From positions 1 through 5,671 of the forward strand of contig JASHSC010000249.1 of the NCBI GenBank assembly GCA_030036915.1: a stretch of 5,671 bases of DNA. Direction: 5' to 3'. The DNA is from Terriglobia bacterium (GTDB taxonomy: Bacteria; Acidobacteriota; Terriglobia; UBA7540). Of this stretch, positions 1 to 5,671 are shown piece after piece. Every line of letters starts with the position of its first letter. Positions within the stretch are counted from its first letter, which is position 1. The notes under the pieces are model-generated. The model did not search any database. It saw only the letters and a program-made list of their open reading frames with translations, and was not told the origin of the DNA. A program made the position numbers and the translations under genes.

Positions 1-785
1 TGCAATCCATCATCCGCGAATTGCGCGGGGAGAAGATCGACATCATCGAGTACAACGATGACCCGCTGGTGTTCGCCGCAAATGCTTTGAGCCCGGCGAA
101 GATCAATCACGTTTCCATTCTGGACATGCAGGAAAAGCACCTGGAAGTGATTGTGGATGATTCACAGTTGTCGCTCGCCATCGGCAAGAAGGGACAGAAC
201 GTGCGCCTGGCGGCCAAGCTCCTGGGCTGGCACATTGACATTAAGAGCGAGGAAGAGAAACGGCAGGAGATCGAGTCGCAGATGGCGGCCATGGCCCTGC
301 GTGGGGCGCCCATCTCTGAACTTGCAGGTTTGGGCGACAAGACCCTGGAAAAACTCCGCGAGAGCGGCATCGAAACTGTGGAGCAGTTGGCGCAGAAGAC
401 TCCCGAAGAGCTCATGCAGATTCAAGGGGTGGGCGAGAAAACCGTGGACCGCATCCGCCGCGTGGTGACGGATTACTTTGAACGCGACCAATCCGGCGCC
501 GCTGCCCCGGCAGGTGCGGAAGCTACCGAGTCGGAGGAAGGTGAAGCGGCGGACTCCGCGGAAGCGGCCGAAACTGCAAGCGCCGAAGAAGTATCCGTTG
601 GCGCTGAAGCGGAAAAAGAATCTGCTGTTGCCGAAAGCTCTGCCAGTGATGAAGCTGCTGTGACGGAGCATGATGAAGCGGCCGCGGCGCCAGAGGAAAG
701 CGGCAAATCCGAATCAACCGAAAAAGCCGAAAATCACTCGTCCGGCGATGCCGCCCCGGACGGAACCGGAGGTGAAGAAAAATAA
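1..785 (+). CDS. nusA: Transcription termination/antitermination factor NusA, 3' part (5' end outside window)
   Basis: NusA binds RNA polymerase and nascent RNA and modulates pausing, Rho-dependent and intrinsic termination, and rRNA antitermination. The frame is open from the left edge (first full codon at 3) to TAA at 783-785, giving 260 visible residues. Numbered from that codon, residues 1 to about 30 are the end of KH1, with the NusA-typical RGEKIDIIEYNDDP and ALSPA. KH2 follows, with its GxxG RNA-binding loop as GKKG at 61-64 and QNVRLAAKLLGW behind it. A helix-hairpin-helix domain lies at about 104-160 (LAGLGDKTLEKL, then IQGVGEKTVDRI). The N-terminal RNAP-binding domain, S1 and most of KH1 are outside the window. 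Only one helix-hairpin-helix unit is present, where E. coli NusA has two acidic repeats. Residues 162-260 are a low-complexity Ala/Glu/Ser tail. An in-frame TTG at 21 is not the real start, because the KH1 homology continues upstream of it. infB follows after 87 nt. Confidence 0.96.
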   Translation, partial: QSIIRELRGEKIDIIEYNDDPLVFAANALSPAKINHVSILDMQEKHLEVIVDDSQLSLAIGKKGQNVRLAAKLLGWHIDIKSEEEKRQEIESQMAAMALRGAPISELAGLGDKTLEKLRESGIETVEQLAQKTPEELMQIQGVGEKTVDRIRRVVTDYFERDQSGAAAPAGAEATESEEGEAADSAEAAETASAEEVSVGAEAEKESAVAESSASDEAAVTEHDEAAAAPEESGKSESTEKAENHSSGDAAPDGTGGEEK

Positions 786-831
786 TCTGGGCTGCAAAGG
801 CCTTTTTCGAACCGGCCGGCAGATTTCCATT

Positions 832-845
832 GCCTCGAACGAGGC
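832..845 (+). other. Small hairpin in the nusA-infB gap
   Basis: GCCTCG (832-837) and CGAGGC (840-845) are perfect inverted repeats. As RNA they would form a 5-bp stem with a GAAC loop, or 6 bp with a 2-nt loop. No T-run follows, so this is not an intrinsic terminator. It ends 27 nt before the infB ATG and could influence mRNA stability or initiation, but a stem this short can arise by chance. The rest of the 87-nt gap holds two short palindromes (AAAGGCCTTT at 796-805 and CCGGCCGG at 812-819) and no gene. Confidence 0.35.
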
Positions 846-872
846 GTGGGTAGGGGAACTGGAAACGCACGC

Positions 873-3602
873 ATGGGAAAGATCAGAATCAACGAACTGG
901 CGCGTGAACTGGAAGTGAAGAGCAACCTGGTGCTCGAGTATATCGAGTCATTGGGGATTCATGATAAGAAATCTCACTCCAGCGCGCTCGATGATGATGT
1001 CGCCGAAAAAGTGCGCACGTATTTCCGCACCGAGGGTGAGGTGGTGCCTGAACAGACGGAAGCTGCTCCCTCCGCACCCGTTGCGCCCGCACCTCCGGCA
1101 CCGGTGGCGGAGGCCCCGGCGATGACAGGAGTCGATATCAAGAAATTGCACGACTTTGCATCGGAGCTTCACCCGCTGACGCGGTCGATTGCCGATATCA
1201 AGGCAACGGCGCGCAAGGCCGTGGTGCAGCCCAAGCCGAGCGCTCCGCCCGCGACGGCGGCCGGCCCCGTGGCGTCTCCGGGCGCCGCTAAGGCCGTACC
1301 CGCAACGGAGCGCCCCCTGGATAAACCCGCGCCGGGCCTTCCTGCGCCATCCCCCCGCGCGGCAATTGGCGCCGCGGCACTCGGCCCAGCAAAGACCGTT
1401 CGGCGTGGTCCGGCGATTCCGCCTGCCAAGGGGGCCCAAGGCCCTGCTGCTCCGGTTGCGCGCGCAAGCGCGGCGCAGGAAGTTTCTATTCCCGGGAAAG
1501 TGACGGAAATGCCTCTCGTACCGCCCGCCGGTTTGCCAGCGCGCGGAGCGATGCGACCCCAGCGGCCCGTTCGGGCGGGTAGTCCGGGCGCGAACCAGCC
1601 GATCTATCCCGCGGCGGTTTTGCCCAAACCTGCCCCGGCGCGCCCGCTCCCTCCCCGGCGGCCGGGTGAACCTCGCCCGATGCATCCGACTTCGGCGCAT
1701 CCCGTGGCGGGCGCAGGGGTAGCGGCCGGTGGACCCGCTCCATCACGCCCGGCAATCGGACGGTCGGCACCACCGGTGTTGCGTCGCGGTCCCGCCCCTG
1801 CCTTCGCGCCCGCGAAGCCTGCAGTTCCGGAAGAGATCCCCATCACACGAAAGATCACGATCAGCGAAGGGATCGCCATCAAGGAGCTTTCCGAAAAGCT
1901 GGAAGCGCGGGCCAAGGATGTGATCAAGAAGCTCCTGAATAAAGGAATCTTCGCCACCATCAATCAAACTCTCGATGGCCCAACGGCAGTGGAAGTGGCG
2001 CGAAGTTTTAGCGCCGAAGCGGCAATCGTCAGCTACGAGGAGGAAGTTCTTCAGGAAGTCGGCGAAACCGACCGGCTGGAGGATTTGCGCCCGCGCCCGC
2101 CTGTGGTCACGGTGATGGGTCATGTCGACCACGGGAAAACGTCGCTTCTCGATGCGCTGCGAGAGACGAACGTGGCGGCTCAGGAAGCGGGTGGGATTAC
2201 TCAGAGCATCGGTGCTTATCAGGTGGAAGGGCAGGGGCGGAAGGTAACGTTCATCGATACGCCCGGCCATGAAGCCTTCACCCTGATGCGGGCCCGCGGG
2301 GCGCGTGTAACGGATGTGGTGGTGCTGGTGGTGGCGGCGGATGACGGCGTGATGCCGCAGACTCTCGAAGCCATCAACCACGCGCGCGCCGCCAAAGTGC
2401 CGATTCTTGTTGCCATCAACAAAATCGACAAGCCCGAGGCGCAGGTTGAGCGCGTCAAGCGGCAATTATCCGACCACGACTTGATGCCGGAAGAGTGGGG
2501 CGGACAAACCGTGACGGTTGAGGTTTCCGCCAAACAGCACAAGAACCTGGATTTGCTGCTCGAAATGATTCTGCTGGTTGCGGATTTGCAGGCTTTGAAG
2601 GCCAACCCCAACCGCCTGGCCAATGGAACGGTTCTGGAAGCCAAACTTGATCGCGGGCGCGGACCCGTGGCCACGGTTCTGGACCAGAACGGGACGCTGA
2701 AGATCGGCGACTCGTTCATTGTCGGCGCGATTTATGGCAAGGTGCGAGCCCTCTTTAACGACCACGGCCGCCCTGTGCTGGATGCACCTCCCTCCGCCCC
2801 AGTGGAAGTGCTGGGACTTGAAGACGTTCCGCAGGCGGGCGACCGGCTCCAGGTGATCGAGGATACGCTCAAGGCACGGCAAATCGCCCTGCATCGGCAG
2901 GCGAAATTGCGCGAGGTGGCACTGGCCAAATCCGCACGCCTGACCCTCGAACAATTGCACGAGCAGATGGCCGCGGGTGACGTGAAAGAATTGCCCCTCA
3001 TTATCAAGGCGGACGTGCAAGGGTCTGTCGAGGTGCTTTCGGAAACGCTCGCCAAGCTCAGCAATGACCGCGTCAAGATCAAAGTGATTCACGCTGCGGC
3101 CGGGGCCATTACTGAATCGGACGTGCTGCTGGCTTCCGCTTCCAATGCAGTAGTCATCGGCTTCAACGTGCGGCCGGAGCGCAAGGCTACCGATCTTGCC
3201 GCGCTCGAGAAGGTGGATATCCGCCTTCACACCATCATTTACAACGTTACCGACGAGATCAAAAAAGCCATGGTGGGCCTGCTGGCCATCACCTACAAGG
3301 AAATTTCCCTCGGGCGCGCGGACGTGCGCGATACGTTCCGAATCACCAAGGTCGGAACCGTGGCCGGAAGTTATATCCAGGACGGTAAGATCGCGCGCGA
3401 TTCGCAAATCCGCCTGCTGCGCGACAATGTGGTGGTCTACGAAGGCAAGGTCAAGTCCCTGCGCCGCTTCAAGGATGACGTTTCGGAAGTGAAATCGGGA
3501 ATGGAATGCGGAATCTCGCTTGAAAACTTCAATGACGTCAAGGTCGGCGATGTGATTGAGGCCTATGTAAAAGAACGGGTAGTTGAACCCGCCATGGCCT
3601 GA
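873..3602 (+). CDS. infB: Translation initiation factor IF-2
   Basis: This GTPase places fMet-tRNA on the 30S subunit and promotes 50S joining. It is 909 residues long. An IF2_N domain opens the protein (MGKIRINELARELEV, 1-50). A Pro/Ala/Arg-rich, probably disordered linker spans about 55-315, and a second IF2_N-like domain lies at about 320-385. The G domain (about 410-578) has every GTPase motif: G1 GHVDHGKT at 416-423, G2 GGIT at 440-443 with switch-I Thr443, G3 DTPGH at 462-466, G4 NKID at 516-519 and G5 SAK at 552-554. The GHVDH histidine and DTPGH are diagnostic of IF2. Domain II starts at about 584 (NGTVLEAK), domain III at about 705 (LPLIIKADVQGS), and the tRNA-binding C-terminal domain covers about 816-905, including RRFKDDV and ECGISLENFNDV. 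ATG 873 is chosen because MGKIRINELA is the canonical IF2 start and GGAA at 861-864 is well placed. The in-frame GTG at 846 would add nine unrelated residues. Confidence 0.98.
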   Translation: MGKIRINELARELEVKSNLVLEYIESLGIHDKKSHSSALDDDVAEKVRTYFRTEGEVVPEQTEAAPSAPVAPAPPAPVAEAPAMTGVDIKKLHDFASELHPLTRSIADIKATARKAVVQPKPSAPPATAAGPVASPGAAKAVPATERPLDKPAPGLPAPSPRAAIGAAALGPAKTVRRGPAIPPAKGAQGPAAPVARASAAQEVSIPGKVTEMPLVPPAGLPARGAMRPQRPVRAGSPGANQPIYPAAVLPKPAPARPLPPRRPGEPRPMHPTSAHPVAGAGVAAGGPAPSRPAIGRSAPPVLRRGPAPAFAPAKPAVPEEIPITRKITISEGIAIKELSEKLEARAKDVIKKLLNKGIFATINQTLDGPTAVEVARSFSAEAAIVSYEEEVLQEVGETDRLEDLRPRPPVVTVMGHVDHGKTSLLDALRETNVAAQEAGGITQSIGAYQVEGQGRKVTFIDTPGHEAFTLMRARGARVTDVVVLVVAADDGVMPQTLEAINHARAAKVPILVAINKIDKPEAQVERVKRQLSDHDLMPEEWGGQTVTVEVSAKQHKNLDLLLEMILLVADLQALKANPNRLANGTVLEAKLDRGRGPVATVLDQNGTLKIGDSFIVGAIYGKVRALFNDHGRPVLDAPPSAPVEVLGLEDVPQAGDRLQVIEDTLKARQIALHRQAKLREVALAKSARLTLEQLHEQMAAGDVKELPLIIKADVQGSVEVLSETLAKLSNDRVKIKVIHAAAGAITESDVLLASASNAVVIGFNVRPERKATDLAALEKVDIRLHTIIYNVTDEIKKAMVGLLAITYKEISLGRADVRDTFRITKVGTVAGSYIQDGKIARDSQIRLLRDNVVVYEGKVKSLRRFKDDVSEVKSGMECGISLENFNDVKVGDVIEAYVKERVVEPAMA

Positions 3603-3609
3603 TTGTAGA

Positions 3610-3700
3610 GAATTTGGAAATCCGAAACTGGAAACTAGAAATTGGAGACTCGGTAGCCCGTTTCTTAATTTCAAGTTTCCAGTTTCCAATTCCCAAGTTC
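3610..3700. repeat. Heptamer-repeat hairpin in the infB-ylxP gap
   Basis: The sequence shows six consecutive 7-nt units on the + strand at 3610-3651: GAATTTG, GAAATCC, GAAACTG and three variants (consensus about GAAAYTG). A 7-nt centre, GGTAGCC (3652-3658), follows. Six more units lie on the - strand at 3659-3700, read from 3700 inward, with GAACTTG, GGAATTG and GAAACTG first. Pairing the arms unit by unit, the outer five units match at 29 of 35 positions, and a 20-nt core (3624-3643 against 3667-3686) matches at 19 of 20. The innermost pair matches poorly. The transcript could fold into a long imperfect hairpin. It starts 8 nt after the infB stop, lacks a terminal U-run and is AT-rich against GC-rich neighbours. 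The repeat class is not identified; it resembles the short tandem heptamer repeats described in cyanobacteria in format only. Confidence 0.8.
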
Positions 3701-3709
3701 CAATGACTG

Positions 3710-3722
3710 GCCCCTCGGGGGC
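3710..3722 (+). other. GC hairpin over the putative ylxP ribosome binding site
   Basis: GCCCC (3710-3714) pairs with GGGGC (3718-3722) around a TCG loop. The G-run at 3717-3721 is also the only purine-rich stretch at Shine-Dalgarno distance (8 nt) from ATG 3730, so the stem would hide it. Whether it acts as a translation brake is inference. The stem is short but all G-C. Confidence 0.3.
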
Positions 3723-3729
3723 GAATGCG

Positions 3730-4011
3730 ATGCCGGTTGGCGTACTAACCCTGGAAATTCAAATCCCCTACGCCCATTCACTCAAAGAAAAGCGTGCGGT
3801 CCTGCGGAAGATTCGCGACCGCCTGCGTGCGCGTTTCAACGTGGCGGTGGCGGAACTTGACCACCAGGACGTATGGCAGCGCGCGACGCTTGGTGTGGTA
3901 TCGATATCCGACAGCCAGAAACTGCTGGATTCAGTTTTTCGGCAGGTGCTCGCCGAGGCGGAAAGCACGCTGGGTGATGATGTTGCAGACCACGTTTTAG
4001 AATATTTTTAA
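3730..4011 (+). CDS. ylxP: DUF503 family protein (YlxP)
   Basis: This is a small conserved protein of 93 residues with no firmly established reaction. The family is usually found between infB and rbfA, as here, and is thought to be linked to ribosome biogenesis. The family signature is clear: VGVLTLEIQIPYAHSLKEKR (3-22, with HSLKEKR at 16-22), then RARFNVAVAE (33-42) and DHQDVWQRATLG (44-55), followed by a C-terminal helix. The DUF503 homology begins exactly at ATG 3730 (MPVGVLTLE), and the length fits the family. Longer in-frame starts exist at 3703 and at 3583, inside the infB end. The latter would translate the heptamer repeat and gives an N-terminus unlike any DUF503 protein, so both are rejected. 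rbfA starts 13 nt downstream. Confidence 0.93.
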   Translation: MPVGVLTLEIQIPYAHSLKEKRAVLRKIRDRLRARFNVAVAELDHQDVWQRATLGVVSISDSQKLLDSVFRQVLAEAESTLGDDVADHVLEYF

Positions 4012-4024
4012 TTGATGGTTTGGA

Positions 4025-4399
4025 ATGAGCATGCAGGGACGCAGGACAGACCGCTTGGGTCACCAGATTCGCGTGGAATTGGCGGAACTGATCGCGCGCG
4101 AGGTGAAAGATCCGCGAATCGGCTTTGCAACGATAACGCGTGTGGAATTGAGCGCGGATCTGCATCACGCCCGCGTCTTCGTTTCGGTGATGGGCACCGC
4201 GGAAGAGCGGCAAAACAGCCTGGAAGGGTTGTCGTCGGCAGCGGGGTTTCTTCGGCGCGAAATTGGCCACCGACTGGCGTTGCGCCGATCGCCGGAATTG
4301 GCATTTGTCCTCGACCAAGGAGCAGAAGCGGGGGAGAGAATTGAGAGGATCTTGCAGAAGCTTCACGAAAGTGCGAAGGAAGAGAATGGCGGAGTATGA
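4025..4399 (+). CDS. rbfA: 30S ribosome-binding factor RbfA
   Basis: RbfA binds the small subunit near the 5' end of 16S rRNA and acts late in 30S maturation; it is also needed for cold adaptation in well-studied species. The protein is 124 residues, normal for the family, and is a single KH-like domain. Visible signatures are KDPRIGF (28-34), VELSADLHHARVFVSVMG (40-57), the LRREIGHRLALRRSPEL segment and a C-terminal RIERILQKLHE helix. Two starts are possible. ATG 4025 gives MSMQGRR. ATG 4031 drops two residues and has GGA (4022-4024) at 6-nt spacing, so it may be the true start. The TGA stop at 4397-4399 overlaps the first bases of the downstream inverted-repeat element, so the last codons abut that element. 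Confidence 0.95.
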   Translation: MSMQGRRTDRLGHQIRVELAELIAREVKDPRIGFATITRVELSADLHHARVFVSVMGTAEERQNSLEGLSSAAGFLRREIGHRLALRRSPELAFVLDQGAEAGERIERILQKLHESAKEENGGV

Positions 4400-4530
4400 A
4401 TTATGAATTATAAATTCTGAATTATTTCGCATAGGTCAGTTTGGCATCCAGACTCTGATCTTTGGGATAAACAAGTCCTTGCTCGGCAAGCCTTCGCACT
4501 TCAGCCATCATAATCTATACTTCATAATTC
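4398..4530. repeat. Heptamer-built inverted-repeat element filling the rbfA-truB gap
   Basis: The left arm 4398-4416 and right arm 4512-4530 are inverted repeats of 19 nt that match at 17 positions. Both arms are made of 7-nt units. On the + strand these are GAATTAT, GAATTAT, AAATTCT and GAATTAT (4398-4425). On the - strand, read from 4530, they are GAATTAT, GAAGTAT and AGATTAT. The element begins in the rbfA stop codon and ends 3 nt before the truB ATG. Its 95-nt interior holds a - strand reading frame (4422-4511, 29 codons plus TAA) that begins MMAEVRRLAEQG and ends LDAKLTYAK; I do not recognise it. No transposase, IS ends or obvious target-site duplication are visible. It could be a MITE-like insertion, a relative of the 3610-3700 repeat, or a decayed remnant of a lost gene. 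Confidence 0.7.
4493..4521 (+). promoter_or_regulatory. Candidate sigma-70-type promoter for truB
   Basis: TTCGCA (4493-4498, 4 of 6 matches to TTGACA) is followed after exactly 17 nt by TATACT (4516-4521, 5 of 6 matches to TATAAT). Transcription would start near 4528, only a few bases before the truB ATG, giving a nearly leaderless mRNA. That would fit the lack of a Shine-Dalgarno sequence there. The region is AT-rich, so a chance match is quite possible. Confidence 0.22.
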
Positions 4531-4533
4531 CAA

Positions 4534-5472
4534 ATGGTTTCCGATCCTCAAGAACTCGAATTCCACGGCGTCCTGGTGATCGATAAGCCGGCGAAGGTCA
4601 CCTCGCATGACGTGGTGGCGCGCGTGCGGAAGATTCTTCATCAGCGGCAGGTAGGTCACTTCGGCACGCTAGATCCCTTCGCCACAGGCGTACTGCCGGT
4701 TTCCGTCGGGAAAGCGACGCGTTTCGCCCAGTTTTACCTGAAATCACGGAAGGCTTACCAGGGCACAATCGAATTTGGTTATTCCACGGACACCTATGAC
4801 GCAACCGGAAAACCCACGTCGGAAGTGGCGCCGGTGGATTTGGAGGTGCCGGAACTTGAGCGTCACCTTCACGGATTCACGGGGCGCCTTCTGCAAACTC
4901 CGCCACCGTACTCGGCCAAGCGCGTGGGAGGAGTCCGCGCCTACGAACTCGCGAGGCAGCAAAAGCCCGTTAAACTGACTCCGGTGGAAGTTGAAATCTA
5001 CGCGCTCGAGTTGCTGAGTTTCGAGGGCAAGCAATTGCGGTTCGCGGTGGAGTGCTCGGGGGGAACGTACGTGCGGTCGCTCGCACACGATCTAGGTCAA
5101 AAGGTGGGTTGCGGAGCACACTTGGCCGGGTTGCGTCGCACGGCTGTGGCCGAGTTCACGGAGAATCGCGCGATCACGCTCGAACGCTTGCAGGAAGCAG
5201 CGCAGGAGGGCCGCGTAGATTCCTGTCTGATTCGCCTGGAGGCGCTGCTTCCCGATTGCCCGGAGCTGGTAGTGCGGGGCAGGGAAGAGACCAGCGTGCG
5301 CCACGGCCATGCTTTCGAGCTTGCCCATTCGCTGCGGCCCGGGCGGGGCGAAGCGCCGGGGCACGCGCCCGCCGCCAGCCTTCTGAAGATCCTTGGCTCG
5401 GAACGCCGCCTGATTGCAGTGGCCCGGCACGTTTCGGGTGCGGTATACCATCCCAACCTGGTGCTGGTTTGA
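4534..5472 (+). CDS. truB: tRNA pseudouridine(55) synthase TruB
   Basis: TruB converts U55 in the T-loop of most tRNAs to pseudouridine. The protein is 312 residues, normal for bacterial TruB. GVLVIDKPAKVTSHDVVARV (12-31) is the family N-terminus. GHFGTLDPFATGVLP (41-55) carries the catalytic Asp47. The conserved Tyr75 is in KAYQG. PPPYSAKRVGGVRAYELAR (123-141) and CSGGTYVRSLAHDLG (174-188) include the conserved Arg181. A TruB_C/PUA-like RNA-binding domain occupies about 240-312 and ends AVYHPNLVLV. All key residues are present. ATG 4534 leaves a ten-residue extension before the conserved strand, which is acceptable for the family. No Shine-Dalgarno sequence is visible, because the inverted-repeat element ends 3 nt upstream. 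The stop lies 1 nt from that of the convergent gene. Confidence 0.97.
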   Translation: MVSDPQELEFHGVLVIDKPAKVTSHDVVARVRKILHQRQVGHFGTLDPFATGVLPVSVGKATRFAQFYLKSRKAYQGTIEFGYSTDTYDATGKPTSEVAPVDLEVPELERHLHGFTGRLLQTPPPYSAKRVGGVRAYELARQQKPVKLTPVEVEIYALELLSFEGKQLRFAVECSGGTYVRSLAHDLGQKVGCGAHLAGLRRTAVAEFTENRAITLERLQEAAQEGRVDSCLIRLEALLPDCPELVVRGREETSVRHGHAFELAHSLRPGRGEAPGHAPAASLLKILGSERRLIAVARHVSGAVYHPNLVLV

Positions 5473-5473
5473 T

Positions 5474-5671
5474 TCACGGACACAACTTGAGGATGGCTTG
5501 AGCAGCGTCATGAGCGGCGTCAGGATAAGCATGTTGTGCCGCATTGCGCCGCAGCCGCTCGAGTTCGGGCGAACCGTTCAAGAGTTCGCTGAGACGCGGG
5601 GCAATTTCACCCGGACGGCGAGCCCAGGAACCCGTCTGCCATTTTTTTTCCAACAATTCGCAAACGCGGCG
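5474..5671 (-). CDS. Probable glycosyltransferase (MurG/diacylglycerol-glucosyltransferase type), C-terminal fragment
   Basis: The - strand frame is open from the right edge to TGA (TCA at 5474-5476), giving 65 visible residues; the start lies outside the window. The visible part reads like the final helices of GT-B-fold transferases such as MurG and MGDG-synthase relatives: ARRPGEIAPRLSELLNG, then SPELERLRRNAAQ, then a PDAAHDAAQAIL helix before a short end. In that family this is the helix that packs back against the N-terminal lobe. No donor-binding motif is in view, so substrate and family remain inference. An 8-A run (T at 5642-5649) encodes part of GluLysLys, a place where sequencing or replication slippage could occur. 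The TTG at 5654-5656 is not needed as a start because the frame continues upstream. Confidence 0.5.
   Translation of the reverse strand, partial: RRVCELLEKKWQTGSWARRPGEIAPRLSELLNGSPELERLRRNAAQHAYPDAAHDAAQAILKLCP

Noticed and set aside
796..807. AAAGGCCTTT palindrome followed by T's as a nusA terminator
   Set aside because: The palindrome has no loop, so it cannot form a stable hairpin of that size, and the T-run is short. It also sits inside an operon.
846..872. Earlier GTG start for infB
   Set aside because: It adds MGRGTGNAR ahead of the canonical MGKIRINELA start and has no better ribosome binding site.
948..1700. 250-codon - strand frame opposite the IF2 linker
   Set aside because: Arg/Gly-rich shadow of the Pro/Ala-rich + strand frame; no start context or family signature.
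2466..3689. 407-codon open frame on the - strand opposite infB
   Set aside because: It lies antisense to strongly conserved IF2 domains and its product matches nothing recognisable. Long antisense frames are expected opposite GC-rich coding sequence.
3610..3700. Heptamer hairpin as an intrinsic terminator of infB
   Set aside because: The stem is AT-rich and imperfect with no U-run after it, and ylxP and rbfA follow on the same strand.
3610..3700. CRISPR array
   Set aside because: Units are 7 nt, contiguous without spacers, and inverted halfway.
3583..3729. N-terminal extension of the DUF503 protein starting inside infB
   Set aside because: The added residues translate the infB end and the heptamer repeat. 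DUF503 homology begins at ATG 3730.

Overview
This window is a stretch of the conserved bacterial transcription and translation operon, read left to right on the + strand: the 3' part of nusA (to 785), infB (873-3602), ylxP/DUF503 (3730-4011), rbfA (4025-4399) and truB (4534-5472). A gene on the - strand converges on truB and runs off the right edge; its visible C-terminus looks like a MurG/diacylglycerol-glucosyltransferase-type glycosyltransferase. The gene order matches the Bacillus-type nusA-ylxR-ylxQ-infB-ylxP-rbfA-truB cluster, but ylxR and ylxQ are absent. The GC-rich coding sequence, the long Pro/Ala-rich IF2 linker, the Ala/Glu NusA tail and the infB-DUF503-rbfA order suggest an Acidobacteriota-like soil bacterium. 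That placement is inference from general resemblance, not a database result.

The proteins act at linked steps. NusA modulates RNA polymerase pausing, termination and antitermination. IF2 delivers initiator tRNA to the ribosome. RbfA matures the 30S subunit, TruB makes pseudouridine 55 in tRNA, and YlxP/DUF503 is a small conserved protein of uncertain role that usually sits beside rbfA. The ylxP-rbfA gap is only 13 nt, so these two are probably co-transcribed.

The least ordinary content lies in two AT-rich gaps. The infB-ylxP gap holds six degenerate heptamers beginning mostly GAA, a 7-nt centre, then six heptamers on the opposite strand (3610-3700), which together form a long imperfect hairpin. 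The rbfA-truB gap is filled almost exactly by a second heptamer-built inverted repeat (4398-4530) with 19-nt arms matching at 17 positions. Its interior is almost entirely one 29-codon - strand reading frame. These look like two members of one class of heptamer-repeat hairpin elements inside an essential operon. The second leaves truB with no visible ribosome binding site and a possible promoter at its very start codon.

The nusA-infB gap (786-872) contains a small hairpin just before infB. No tRNA, rRNA, CRISPR array, transposase or convincing intrinsic terminator was found.
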